Notes: generated by a model not told the origin, from the letters alone. Counted from the first letter of the stretch, positions 33,201 through 44,689 are shown. The stretch: 64,000 nucleotides of DNA from Hevea brasiliensis (GCF_030052815.1 NC_079510.1:2420288-2484287); one strand, 5' to 3'. A program made the numbers and translations.

Positions 33201-36200
33201 ATTGACATAATTCTGTTTTATATCCTTTAGCAATAGTAGAGACAACTGATTGGTTCTAGATAATAGATATTTTTTGGTTATTATAAGAATCTACAAAGCT
33301 TATTAATTTTCTCTATTTCTCGTATAGACAAGGAATGTCAATACGAAAGAACAGTTGGGTGAGCTTCCATCATTTGTTTCTTCCATTCTTGAAAGGATTT
33401 CATCGTTGCCAGACCTAGGAGATTCTGCAAGTTTAGTCTTGGACCAACTTACTGTATGTAGTAATCTCTTCCTGTCTTTCATGTACTTTTGTAGTGTTTA
33501 TCTGTAATTCAACTCTCCTGGCATTGTCATGCTATTCCTCCTGTGATGAAATAGGGGAGGCTACATAAATAAATACTATATGTGGAACTAAACTTTGAGT
33601 GGTGAAAATATGATGGTTGTTTATGTTTTGCATTTAAGGCTGAAATTCATGATTATATTGCAGGTTAATGAGTACCCTCGAGGGGTGGGCCTGTCCCCAC
33701 ACATTGACACCCATTCAGCATTTGAGGGTTTAATTTTTAGCCTTTCATTAGCAGGGCCTTGCATAATGGAGTTCCGGAGATATTTAGATGGTTCATGGCT
33801 TCCTAAAACTGCATCAAGTAATGATATGAAAGTTAAAAATCTTGAAAATGGCTCAAATTTAATAAGGAGGGCTATCCACCTTCCTCCTCGTTCTATGCTT
33901 CTATTATCTGGGGAAGCACGTTATGCTTGGCATCATTACATCCCACACCATAAGGTATATTTTGTTGTTCATTGGCTTTCTGTTGGTTCCATATGATGCT
34001 ATTTTCTTTTATGAGTTTCAAGCCTTTCCATTTAGAATCAAATAGTGAATAATTCTTTTAAGTACAAATGATAAGCATCTGTTGAAGAAAAATATCGTTC
34101 ACATGATGAGAGAGAAGTTGGTTTAATGTTTAGAATGTTGAGTGGAAAACTAATTGATTGAAATTATGCTTAGAATTTGGCAGGATTCACTAGAATTCAG
34201 AGAATAAATGTAGAACTTATTTATTAGTGAAATTTGCAAAGAGGTTAGAACTAGTAGCCTAACATTGGTAGGCTTGAGGTCTCACCCCTTTGACGGAAGC
34301 CTCAAAACTTTTAGGGTGAGGTTGAAGCACACAATTCTGTTGTAGACTCACATTAACTTCCTCTTCTTTCATAAGAATATCCGGATCAGGGGTTTATTAT
34401 AAGAGAAACTGGTCCTCCAAAAGTCAAGCCAAAAGGTTGAGGCATGCTGGAGAAATTTTTAGGTCCATGGAGTTTAACTGAAGTAGGATCCTTAAACCAA
34501 CCAGAAACATTTTAAAACTTGCTAAAATTCAAAGAAAGATCAAATTGCATTTGATTTGTCTGGATGTCTAATATGACATATCAAAGATGTGGTTTTCCTG
34601 ATCTACCAATAATCCTCGGTTAAAGAAAATATGAAAGTCCTTACTAGGGAACCTTGACTTGGTGAAGCGCAACTAGGAATCTTGGTTTTAAATCATTGTT
34701 CTTTCTTAGAAACATGCAATGAGCAATTAAAAAGAAAAGATCAAACAAAACAAAAAAGAGAGAAAGATAACTACCTTGAGAAATTTTTGTTTCTTCTCAA
34801 ATTTTTAGGAAGAATGGGAAGTGCTATTCTTAAGATCAGCGAGATCTACCAGATTGGTGGGAAAAACATCATCCTCAATTTTTATATGGCTGGCCAGGCC
34901 ATATCATAAGCATCCATATCTTGAGAAATGACTGTGTTTTATGCTGGCTGTCAATCTACCGCAACCCTCCTCTTTTTTCCGGGCTTGGAACCGGCTTTGT
35001 TTTGCTAAGCTTATATGGGTGGAGTTTTTAATTGATCATAAGGCCATGAGCAATTAAAATTAGTTGAACAAGAAATAAAATGACAAATGATATCTGGACT
35101 ATTGCCAATAAATAAACTCGGAGGGATCTTTGTTAATATTAAGAAATTTTTATTTCTTTCCCCTTTAATTGATTGGTCATACTTCTCATCCTCATATATG
35201 AATGTTTGTTAATGCATGTTACAGATTGACATGGTAAATGACAATGTGATTAGAAGGGGCTCAAGAAGAGTATCTTTTACATTTCGTAAGGTGTGTAGAC
35301 TTGATTTCCTGGTTTTTTCCATCTTGCCTTTGTTGAGTTTTAATATATGAGTTTTTGGGTCTTTTTTGTTGGATACGCGAGGCATTGACATGTTTTGTGA
35401 TCGCATATTCCAAATCTAGTACTTGTCTTTTACATTTTATTTAGATTTCTGTTGTATGATCATAACCGCTGTACTTAAATTCACTGTTTTGGACCACTCA
35501 AAATGTTACAATAGATTATGTATATAATAAGTTATAGATCCTGCATCACATGTTCTCTTTTTTCTGGTTTATTTATCTGGGTCATTTTACTTTTGAAGCC
35601 TTCATTAATATAATTGATAACAAAAGGCCTAAATACAGCAAAAATCTTAAGCATTTTTTCTGATTCTATCGGGGAGTTCAAATTTTATCAATTCAGCATT
35701 TAAACTTTTCAAAATTTGCAATTCTATCTTCAGGCGTAATTCCAGTGAATCTCATGCTTAGAATACTGGCTTGGCAGGTTAGGTCTTAATTTCATTTTCC
35801 ACGTCAGATAAAATAAAATAAAACAAAATAAAGAATGAAAAAAAAGTTGACATGGAAAATGAAATTGGAACCTTGTCTGTCACTTCAACATTCCAGGCAC
35901 CAGATTCACTGAAATCAAGATAGAATTGCAAAAATTAAAAAGTTTAAATGCCGAATTCATAAAATTAAAACTCTCTGATAGAATCGCAAAAAAGCTTAAA
36001 TTCAAGATTTTTTGTGGTATTTAGGCCATAAAAATATCCATCCATTATGCACTGCATTCATCCAAATGGTGATGAGGTTGAATGGCTAGAATAAATGAAA
36101 AAGGTTTTATCCAAAATTCCTTGCATCCATGTGTGTGAGCAGGATCACATAACAGTAATAGGATCACAAATGACTTTTGAAACACCAAAAATAATTGTAT

Positions 36201-36719
36201 TGGCATAGATGATATAGTTCAAAGCTGGCATGTGAGATCAAGTGATCTTCGAAATTGAGGTAACTATTGCTTATGTTTATATTGTCTTAAATGACTCTTT
36301 AGATCCATTTCTTGAATGAGAGAAGGTTGTTTCTGGCCTTCTGCTAAACTCAGCTCTTCCTCTTTGTATTTATATTTTTATTTTTCGTAATGGATTGGCT
36401 AGTGAACTATTTTTCTACTACTTACTGATGTTTTTGCTTAATTCTAATTGCTGGTTACAACAAATTTTCATATACGTTTCTATATAGAAATGGGATGGAA
36501 ACATTAATTAAAACAGAGTGGGATGTTTAAAAATGTTTCCGTAATTTGTAACTCTCTGATATAGTTCATGAATACTCAAATACTGAGGTGTCTGAATCAG
36601 TGCTTTGAATTAATCTAAGTTGTTAATTCATGTGAAGAATCATTCTGATTTTCACCTTGCAGGTACGAAAGGGTCCTTGCCAATGTGAATTTCCCCAGTA
36701 TTGTGATTCTCAAAGATAA
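30283..36719 (+). CDS. ALKBH8: RRM + AlkB dioxygenase, tRNA wobble-uridine hydroxylase, ALKBH8 type
   Basis: Coding exons: 30283-30585, 31462-31563, 31687-31773, 33328-33453, 33664-33954, 35225-35290 and 36663-36719. All junctions are GT-AG in phase 0, giving 343 residues. Residues about 17-98 form an RRM (RNP2-like LYVANC; RNP1-like GARVIVSY). The rest is a 2-oxoglutarate/Fe(II) AlkB domain with iron ligands H219-I-D221 and H297 (RYAWHHYIP) and 2OG-binding arginines R318 and R324 (RVSFTFR). The C-terminus has a CxC...C group (C331, C333, C339), a likely zinc site. In Arabidopsis this family hydroxylates mcm5U in the wobble position of tRNA-Gly(UCC), with the methyltransferase TRM9 on a separate gene. 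Animal ALKBH8 fuses both; here no methyltransferase domain follows. Length and order match the plant family. Every catalytic residue is present, so it appears functional. Confidence 0.95.
30586..31461. other. First coding-region intron of the ALKBH8-type gene
   Basis: T-rich intron with a T-run of about 22 near 30970-30991. I see no insertion or other gene. Confidence 0.6.
31774..33327. other. Third coding-region intron of the ALKBH8-type gene
   Basis: At about 32215-32265 the text TTTACATGGTTTGGCAATAT...TGACATCCAC resembles the widespread plant repeat motif that reads roughly acgTGGTTcGGCAATatGCctACgTCCAC. It suggests an old repeat insertion (about 32150-32620) without clear ends. Nothing else is seen. 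Confidence 0.4.
33955..35224. other. Fifth coding-region intron of the ALKBH8-type gene
   Basis: No gene or clear mobile element. Short open readings here are not supported. Confidence 0.5.
35626..36027. mobile_element. MITE in the last intron of the ALKBH8-type gene
   Basis: 402 bp with inverted ends: GGCCTAAATACAGCAAAAAT at the left answers TTTTTTGTGGTATTTAGGCC at the right. Matching inner segments support the foldback (for example CAATTCTATCTTCAG against AAGATAGAATTGC, and TTCCACGTCAGAT against GACATGGAAAATG). No clean target duplication is seen. No coding capacity. It lies in the 1372-bp intron between the last two exons. Confidence 0.75.
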
Positions 36720-37456
36720 TAGAAAATTCTTACGGTGCTGTCTGAGGATTCATTTGAAAGCCCTGCATTCTGATTATGACAATGACTAGGGTGACTGTCT
36801 GTAAGAGAACACAATCATGAGATGGACAGTCTCATGGTCTGCAAATAGATGAGGTGATTCTTCTTGGAAGGAACGGTTAGTTCGAGAACAGAGATGAACG
36901 GCTTCCAGGATCACAAATCGATTGGGTATTTTTTTTTTTTTTTATTTGAAGTAAAAGAGGACAAAGGTGATCCATCTTGCTAACAGAGCGGGTCCCATTT
37001 TGAGATTGAGGTTGGGAAGCCTGAAAAAGCACTTTTTAAAAAAATATCATTTTAATTAACATATTTAAAGAGATTTTTTTAGGAACAATGTCAAACAGGC
37101 TAATTGCCAGAAGTGTGATGTGAAGATGGGTGAGGATGATGTTGTTGAGCAATTTTTGAAGTTGTATCTGCAAATAACATGGCTGAGTTTGCAGCAGTTT
37201 ATCATTTCACATTGAACCATTTTATGGCCAAATTTTACCATAGTTGTAACCTATGTATAAATGACATTAATTGCTAACAAAAAGCCGTATATGTTGTCCT
37301 AAAATTTTAATGTATTCATCATTATTTGATACTAGGTAGATCTATTCACTAGCATTTTTTATTATTTTGTATTAGTAACAAGAAGTTTCATTGCCCGCGA
37401 GTATAATTTTTTAATTAAATTTATTATATTATTAATATATAAAATTATATGTACAT
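36720..37456. other. 3' UTR side of the ALKBH8-type gene
   Basis: Contains the left arm of the 133-bp inverted repeat and then AT-rich sequence. The poly(A) site could not be placed. The AATGACATTAATTGC region near 37260 is a plausible end of the transcript, but this is a guess. Confidence 0.4.
36795..36927 (+). repeat. Left arm of a 133-bp inverted repeat
   Basis: Begins CTGTCTGTAAGAG and ends CGATTGGGT. It lies 75 bp after the ALKBH8-type stop codon, so it is probably in the 3' UTR. Its reverse complement occurs at 38156-38288 with a single mismatch (GGTTAGTTCG against GGTTTGTTCG). Confidence 0.95.
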
Positions 37457-37697
37457 TAGGGGTGAATAGATTTTAGTTTAAACTAAAAAATTGAATCGAA
37501 TTAATTTGATTCAATGAGTTTGGTTCGGTTTTATATTATAAAGATTTCGATTATTTCGGTTTGATTCAATTTTGAAGAGAAAAAAATCGGTTAAATCGAA
37601 TTGAACTGAATAGTAATTTTATATACTGAAATCGAACTAAATTGAACTGAATCGATTTTTGAATTAATTTATTTTTATGAGAAATTTATGAATTATA

Positions 37698-37736
<39 letters not shown>

Positions 37737-37989
37737 TGTTTAATTTCATTAATTAATGGTTATTAGGTTCAAATCAAAGTCAAAATTAAATCAAATAATT
37801 TGAAAATCAAGTTTAAATTAAAAAATAATAAAAAATCAAAACCAATCGGCTTGAACGGAACTGAACATAAATAGAGTGATTCTGTTTGATTTGATTTTTC
37901 ATCCATTTCAGTTCGATTTGATTTTTAAAATATATAATTCGATTTTTATAATTTAATTCGGTTCGATTCGAACCAAATACTCAACCCTA
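37457..37989. mobile_element. hAT-type MITE, relative of the element at 3856
   Basis: 533 bp, ends TAGGGGTGA and TCAACCCTA, with a perfect 8-bp target duplication ATGTACAT (37449-37456 and 37990-37997). Its reverse complement aligns along its length with the element at 3856-4360, including the shared stretch TTTGAACCTAATAACCATTA. A (TA)n run sits in its centre at 37706-37732. It lies between the two arms of the 133-bp inverted repeat. Confidence 0.9.
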
Positions 37990-38155
37990 ATGTACATATA
38001 TTAAAAAAAATTATTGTTTATAATTTCTTATAAAAATAGTGAATTTATTAAATTTGTGACTCAAAATCATAATAGATTTGAAGACTTTTTCCCAATTTGA
38101 ATGAGAAATATTTTTTATATAAAAAATTTTACTCTGTATAAAAAAAAAAAAGAAG

Positions 38156-38288
38156 ACCCAATCGATTTGTGATCCTGGAAGCCGTTCATCTCTGTTCTCG
38201 AACAAACCGTTCCTTCCAAGAAGAATCACCTCATCTATTTGCAGACCATGAGACTGTCCATCTCATGATTGTGTTCTCTTACAGACAG
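38156..38288 (-). repeat. Right arm of the 133-bp inverted repeat
   Basis: Inverted copy of 36795-36927, 132 of 133 identical. The arm plus an A-run is flanked by a 13-bp direct repeat AAAAATTTTACTC at 38122-38134 and 38295-38307. Confidence 0.95.
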
Positions 38289-38307
38289 GATCACAAAAAT
38301 TTTACTC

Positions 38308-39753
38308 AATAAGATTGAGGTATATTTTTTATATAGAGTAAAATTTTTATTTTAGTGTTATTCTTAAATCGAGTGAAATTCCTAATTAGATTAGGACTGA
38401 GAAAATTAATAATATAAATAGAAAAATGTTGAAAAGGTTATTTCATAGAATAGAACTGTTGCCCATTGTAGAGAAACACTTTGTCAATTGCAGAGGATTT
38501 AGCTTTGCCTATTGATAAGGGGCTCTCGCCTATTGCAGTTCAATGGAGGGAGAGAGATTTCGACCTAAAGTGAAAAATGATATAGTCTAAGGGGAAATGG
38601 CTATTGTCCATTATAATTAAAGACACCATTTTGTAGTGATGTAATTAAATTAGTAAACATATTGAGTTATATCTAAAGAAGATTGAGAAGACTAACTAAT
38701 GCATTTATTATGAGTAATTATGTAAGGGTTCTCATAGATGTAATTGGATTAATGTGTAATATAACTTTGAACTTATAACGAATGATTTATCATCGATGAT
38801 ACTAGAAGATGATATGCCCATGAATATAATTCTATATGAATAGGGTAAACTACATTAAATATTTACTTTATTTTTTTATAACTTACATATTTTCATGGTA
38901 CACAACAAAATTATTTTCATCTCTCACATATGAATATTCATAAATAATTGATTGGAAAAATTATAATGTCACGATTTTATAAATTAATAGCCTAATAAAA
39001 GTTTTATAGTAATGTTGTTGAAATAGTAACTCAAAAGTTGAGTTTGGATATACAAGTAAGGACACTTGTATGATGCTATATTTTCTTGATATGTGAGATT
39101 AATTCTGTAATATTTTAATTTACATTATTTTTTTTAATGTCAATAGTATATATTATTTTTATTTTATTTTGAATTAAGAGATTGTATTTTCTGAATTTAT
39201 ATTGCTGAAGTGTTTATTTATGAGAAAAATATAAAAATATCTTTTACATTCAATTGAAAATAAAATTTAATTAAATTTTTTTTTATTTTTTTATAAAAAA
39301 TTGGGAGAGTGGATATTTTAACCTTACAAGAGAGTAATATGCTTTTAATAATTGAATCAAAAATTTAATTAGATTTTATTTATATAAAAATATTTAAATG
39401 ATACTAAATTTTTATTGAATAAGTTTTAATAATAAGGTATTTTAATAATTTGAAATAAAAATTGATGAGATTTATCTAGATTATATGAAAGATGTTCTTA
39501 AAATCGTATGATTTCAAAATTAATTCTAATTAGAGTCAAATAAATTAAAGAAAAATTAAAATAAAAAATTTAAAATTAAAATCAATGTTAAATTATTTTC
39601 ATATATTAAACCATATTAGATAAATTATTGTTATGGTTCAATAATTTAATATTAAAAAAAATATAAAAGTTAAAAAAATGATATAGCAATAGTATTGTAG
39701 TCAACTGTTAAGTTTATAATAAAATTAAAATGATTGAATAGCTTTTCTAATAT
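38308..39753. other. AT-rich intergenic DNA
   Basis: No gene, RNA or repeat could be supported. Confidence 0.4.
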
Positions 39754-39984
39754 TCTATTTGGATAAATTATCGGGGAGGAAAGAAAATAAAAAAAGAAAA
39801 ATTTTTTTTATTTTTTATCGCTTATTTTTTTTTGAATAAGTAAAAAATAAAGAATGAAAAATAAAAAATAAGTTATTTTGATTCTTTAATTTTTTATTTT
39901 CTCTCAAATTAAAAAAAAATAACTAAAGAAAAATGCGATAAATTTTACTCTCCCTCTTTATTTCCCTTTTTCTATCCAAATAAG
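39754..39984. mobile_element. Small MITE-like inverted repeat
   Basis: About 230 bp whose ends are inverted copies: CTATTTGGATAAATTATCGG at the left, and TATTTCCCTTTTTCTATCCA then AATAAG at the right. The centre is A/T homopolymer. No target duplication could be fixed. Confidence 0.5.
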
Positions 39985-40977
39985 AAAAAAATTATCTTTT
40001 TAACCCTATTTTTCTCTTATTATTTTTTTTTCTCTCGGTTTTTCACCGATCAAAGCGGCTTAAATTTTGAAATAAAAAGAAAGTATCGCATTGTTAGAGA
40101 AAAACAGTATGGCAGCACTGCTATAGGAACGATGTCAGCTCTTTCCGTTTTAGTATATATAACCCTTTCAATTCAATGATGATAAAGACTTTACATGGTC
40201 GAACTGAATCAAAAGATTCAAAACTGGATTGAAATGAAATGAAGGAATATAATTAAAAATAAAAATGAATAAGATTAAAATATTTTTAATTAAAAAATAT
40301 TAAATTAAAATTTAATATATCTTATGTAAGATTTTTTTTTTGGGTAAAATAGTTAATTATAAAAATATTATTAATTTAATAAAAAATTATAATTTTCTCT
40401 AATAAAAAAACATATATAATATTTTTAATAATATGAAAAAATATTAATTATAGATACCACCAAATAATACATTGTACCACCAAATAATACATTGTAACTT
40501 AAAAAAAAAAGTTAATTCATGCAAAAAAAAAAAAAAACACATTAAATATTATATGTATTTTTTTTACATGAAGAAATTTTACCTTTTCCATTAGGTTAAT
40601 AAATTTTTAGTAATTAAGTATTTTATAAAAAAATATTAATTTATAAAAATTTTATAAGATGAATTATAAATTTTTTATTAAATTATTTTATTTTTAGTAA
40701 TAAAGTAATATTATTTTATAATAAAATGAAATAATGATAAAATATACCGCATACTTTTAAAATAATTTGTAAATAGAATTCAACAGTCGAAGGATTTTTT
40801 AAAATTGAGATTGTTAAAATTAATTGTGATTTTCAATAAATTTTTGTTATATATATTTTTTTAAATTTCAAGGAATTCAAAAATAAATAAGAAAAAAAAA
40901 AAGACAAAAATGTGTAAAATGTTGAAACATTCAAACATTTGACCCTCCATCACTTCTTTTACGGGCAGTGGAGCTAG
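39985..40977. other. AT-rich intergenic DNA
   Basis: No gene seen. A 20-bp direct duplication (ACCACCAAATAATACATTGT, twice) lies at about 40459-40497. Confidence 0.4.
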
Positions 40978-41803
40978 TAATTTTTGACACGACTCGATTA
41001 CACGACACGACTCGACACGTGATTAAACGGGTTTGGGTTTAGCATAAACAAGTCGTGCTAAAAATAAGAGTTTAATCAGATTGACCTGTTTATTCCGATA
41101 AGATACGCAATAATCCGTTTATTTAATCAGGTTAACAGGTTAATCTGTTTTATTTAATCTATTTAAATCTATTATGACCCTTTTATTTATAATTAAAATA
41201 TAATTTTACTTAATATTTTATAATTTATATTTTTTTATTACTTTTATGAAACATTTGATATTAAAAGAAAATTTAAATTCTTGATTAATATCATTTACAT
41301 TAAACAAATTACATAGCGAACAAAAGGAAAAAATTTAGACTCAAACATTAAAATTGATTTCATTATATATATAAAAAATATCATATACAAAATTAAAGTA
41401 TAGTGCAGTCGGTTATTAATTATATGAGTATTAGATAGACACAGGTTCAAATTCTATCCTCCCACTTGCAATCATTTCAAATTTTTTAAGTAAACAAGTA
41501 ATATGGGTCATTAAACGGGTTTATGAGTCATGTCGTATAATCTATTTAGATGACTTATTTGATAAATAGGTCATTAAACGAGTTATACGGGTCATGTCTT
41601 GTGACCTGCTTAGGTGACCTATTTATTAAACAGGTTACACAAATCGTATTGTGTGACCTGTTTAATAAATGAGTCGTATTTGGGTTGAGAGTTTATGATA
41701 CAATTAATAATCGTGTTATGTTTGGGTCAAGTATAATCGTATCGTGTCAAACTGAGACACGATCCGTTTAGACACGACACGACATAAATTGTCACCTTTA
41801 ATA
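40978..41803. mobile_element. Foldback/hAT-like element with ACACGAC-type ends
   Basis: The left end TTTTTGACACGACTCG and right end GACACGACACGACATAAATT are inverted relatives. Many degenerate GGGTCA, TTAAACGGGTT and GTGACCTG units fill the body. The design is that of a known class of plant non-autonomous elements with repeated GACACG motifs. Exact ends and target duplication are unclear. Confidence 0.5.
41401..41454 (+). other. tRNA-like (SINE-head) internal promoter remnant
   Basis: A-box-like TAGTGCAGTCGG at 41401-41412 fits the RNA polymerase III A box TRGCNNAGTNGG at 11 of 12 positions. B-box-like GGTTCAAATTC follows at 41444-41454, near the consensus GGTTCGANTCC and at a normal spacing. 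The acceptor stem does not close, so it is not a working tRNA gene. It could be a SINE head or tRNA relic inside the 40978-41803 element. Confidence 0.35.
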
Positions 41804-43190
41804 CGCAGCTTAATATAATGGGTATAAACAAAAAAAAAAAATCAAAACAAAAATCTGTCAAATAAATAAAAAGTGGGTTCCCAAATCAGTATTCATGGGA
41901 ACGTGCAAAGAGAGGTTCTCACCGGTCTATCGACTTTATAAATTAAATACTTAACAATCTATGGAGTGTGGTGTCCTTTCACCACTATATCATATTTACT
42001 TGAAATTATTTTTTAATATATAAATATATAATTAGTCATGGTAAAATTAAAGTAATTATTTTATAAAACTCTATTTAAGCAATGCTTGCTAGAGTGACTA
42101 AACTATAGCCAATCAATTTGACATAAGACTGATAGGGATGGCAAAGGGTGACATTGGCCAAAATATTAACAAAGTGAAGTTAATAAGAATTAGGATATAG
42201 TGATTAATGGGTACTCTTACCCCTAGATATGCAACAAAGCATTAAAAAAAAAAAAAAAGGAACTACTCCGTAATTTATATTACTATCTTCATTCTGGTGC
42301 ATAAATAGATACAACTTCTCAAGATATTAGATCACTAGATATATGCCTTGCAAAGATTAAAGCAGCAATGAACAATACCTAGGAATGAATAACTAAAACA
42401 AATAATACAAAATGCACAAGGTGATTTTAAGGTTTCCCCCTCTCTTCAATCGTGATTATCATTAAATGCTGCATCTGGAAATCACCATAAAACACCAGTC
42501 CTTGCCTAGCATTGTCTAAGTCAGGTTGTTCATTAATACTCTTTTTCTCACTGACACTTGAGATGAAAAGCTTTTAGAGTAAACCATTGTCATTTCATCT
42601 AACTCTGGACAAGAAAATACAAATATAGAAAAGGTGGTGTGAGATTGTTGTTGAGACACAGAAAGAAGAGCAGATTGTCGATACAGTTAGGCACCCTAGA
42701 ATTAGCAATCCTTTTGCGCATGATCCTTTTTAAATCAACTTATTTGAATTTATCGGATCAAATACTATTTATTTGATAATAAAATATTGGTTTCTCTATT
42801 TTTAATATTATTTATTAATTTTAATTAATTAAAAAAAAGAATATCAAGAACTACATGAACATCTCAGACAATAAGCAGTTTGATCAACCATGAATATCAA
42901 CCTAGTTTGATTTGAACATCAATATCAACCACAACTTAGATTTCAACTCATGAACATCAACCCATATTGATTGAACATCAAGAACTCCAATATCAACAGC
43001 AACCCAGATTTCAATCCATATTTAAACCATTTTGAGATGCAAATGCATCATAATTAAACCTAAATTGATTTAAAGCTAGAATAGCAAACCTAGATATTTG
43101 ATGTCTTGTGGACATCCTTATAGGATGCAATGCTATATTTTTTCAACACCACTACGCTGTCATTTTTCATCGACACTAGAGCCTGAGCCC
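41804..43190. other. Intergenic DNA
   Basis: No gene seen. Around 42880-43060 there is loosely repeated sequence with GAACATCAATATCAACC-like units of variable length. Confidence 0.4.
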
Positions 43191-43261
43191 TTATCGTTTT
43201 TCACACTCTTGTGTTGAAAATTTAACTAAACACAATTTATTTTTAGAGTGCTTTACTTTGG

Positions 43262-43373
43262 TGAATTCCTTGTAATAAAACCATGCACCACGAAAACGTA
43301 CAGTAAAAGATCTTACCTCTGCAATTTGATCCACTTCGAAAGGAAGGTTATGCTCATCATGATGTTCCATCAA
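43262..43373 (-). pseudogene. Agenet-domain-like exon fragment
   Basis: The minus strand reads MEHHDEHNLPFEVDQIAEVR followed by SFTVRFRGAWFYYK. This resembles the start of plant Agenet-domain proteins (Tudor-like chromatin readers), whose first strand typically reads F.VGQ.AE.RSF..G.RGAWF.CK. Nothing like the next exon was found downstream (toward lower coordinates). A copia element is inserted just upstream of the ATG at 43430. It is probably a relic or a captured exon; family membership is from memory. Confidence 0.5.
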
Positions 43374-43434
43374 GATATGTAGCTCTTTCTAAATCAAGGT
43401 ATTCATCATTTGTGGGGATTTGTGGGGTTGATGG

Positions 43435-43603
43435 TGATCGAGATAATCCTATTTAGTTAAGAAATCCGTTATAGCAGCTATATAGCTATTGTATAGCTGT
43501 GTATTCCTATTTAGAATAGGACTTCTTTCCTAAACAGATGTATGTATTCTTGTATATAAGCATTGTCCATCAGTAATATTATTTACGGCTTTCATTGATC
43601 ACA
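43435..43603 (+). repeat. 5' LTR of copia element 2
   Basis: 169 bp, very short for a copia LTR. It starts TGATCGAGATAATCC and ends TTGATCACA, and contains TTGTATATAAGCATTG, a plausible TATA region. Confidence 0.9.
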
Positions 43604-43615
43604 TGGTATCAGAGC
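43604..43615 (+). promoter_or_regulatory. Primer binding site of copia element 2
   Basis: TGGTATCAGAGC, the tRNA-Met type, directly after the 5' LTR. Confidence 0.9.
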
Positions 43616-44009
43616 TCAAAAAGGGTTTCAAAACCTTCTTTCCCCTTCCTCCAGTGTTATCATTGTAATCACCATAATAGATCAGCAAGATATTGTTCCC
43701 ATAACTGCTACATTGGCCCCTATCATTCATACTCCTGTTATTCCCATGACTAGTACACCACCAGCCCCTGTTATTCCTACTTCTGCTATTCCTGCTCTGC
43801 ATCGGTAACCCATAAAACTCAATTCATCAAATTTTCTGCTGTGGAAAATGTAGATCCTTCCCATTCTGCATGGATCATGTCTGAACAGCCATGTTGATGG
43901 CTCTGAATCACCACCATCACAATTTCCATCTAACAACAGTCCCAATCCTGCCTAGAAAACCTGGGTACAAGGTGATCAGATTTTCCTTAGTTGGATTATA
44001 GCCCCAATC

Positions 44010-44405
44010 AATGGAAGTGTCTTGCCACAAATTGTTGGTGCAAAAATCGCTCTCGCCGCTTGGACTAAGCTTCATACTGCTTATTCTTCTGGACCTCGAT
44101 CTCAGATTTCTCAATTAAAATCTCAACTTCATAGCCTGCATCGTAATGATGATGTTATTTCCTTATTTGTTCAAAAAGCCAAAACTTTAGCCAATTAGTT
44201 GGCAGCCCTACAAAATCTGATAAAGGAAGATGATCTTGTAGAGTGTCTCTTGGATGGCTTGGGACCAACTTATCATCCCTTTGTGCATGCTTTGGAAGCG
44301 TGTCTTGAATTTGTCTCTTTCGATGACTTGTATAGGCTTCTCTTGACTGAAGAATGCCAACTCAAATGTGAAGAAAGTCATACTGTTATGGCTCTTTCTG
44401 CATAA
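44010..44405 (+). pseudogene. gag: Copia 2 gag remnant
   Basis: Reads AAWTKLHTAYSSGPRSQISQ, later LFVQKAKTLAN, then a stop, then LAALQNLIKEDDLVECLLDG and LGPTYHPFVHALE. This is the UBN2-type gag core of copia. Earlier parts are out of frame. A Gly/Arg-rich tail (GRGHGRNGRGRGR) follows in another frame near 44430-44470. Confidence 0.7.
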
Positions 44406-44689
44406 TACTCACAGTTTTCTATCCCTACGCATGGTCGTGGTCATGGGCGTAATGGCCGTGGTAGAGGCCGAAGTTCACTTGCTCCCTCTTGTCAATCACA
44501 GAATTATGGTTTGCATACCATGGGTAATTCTATGAACTCTTATTCGACTAATAACTTCCTAGTTGTTTCAGGTGGCAATTCAAACATTGTATGCTACAAT
44601 TTCCATGGTAAATGTTTCAAGGGTATGTCCCTCTCCACAGTCAAACTCAGGGAGCCTTGATATCAATCGTCCTTTAGCTAATCTCGCTA

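Noticed and set aside
41401..41454. A working tRNA gene
   Set aside because: The A and B boxes are good, but the acceptor stem does not close and no anticodon stem could be drawn.
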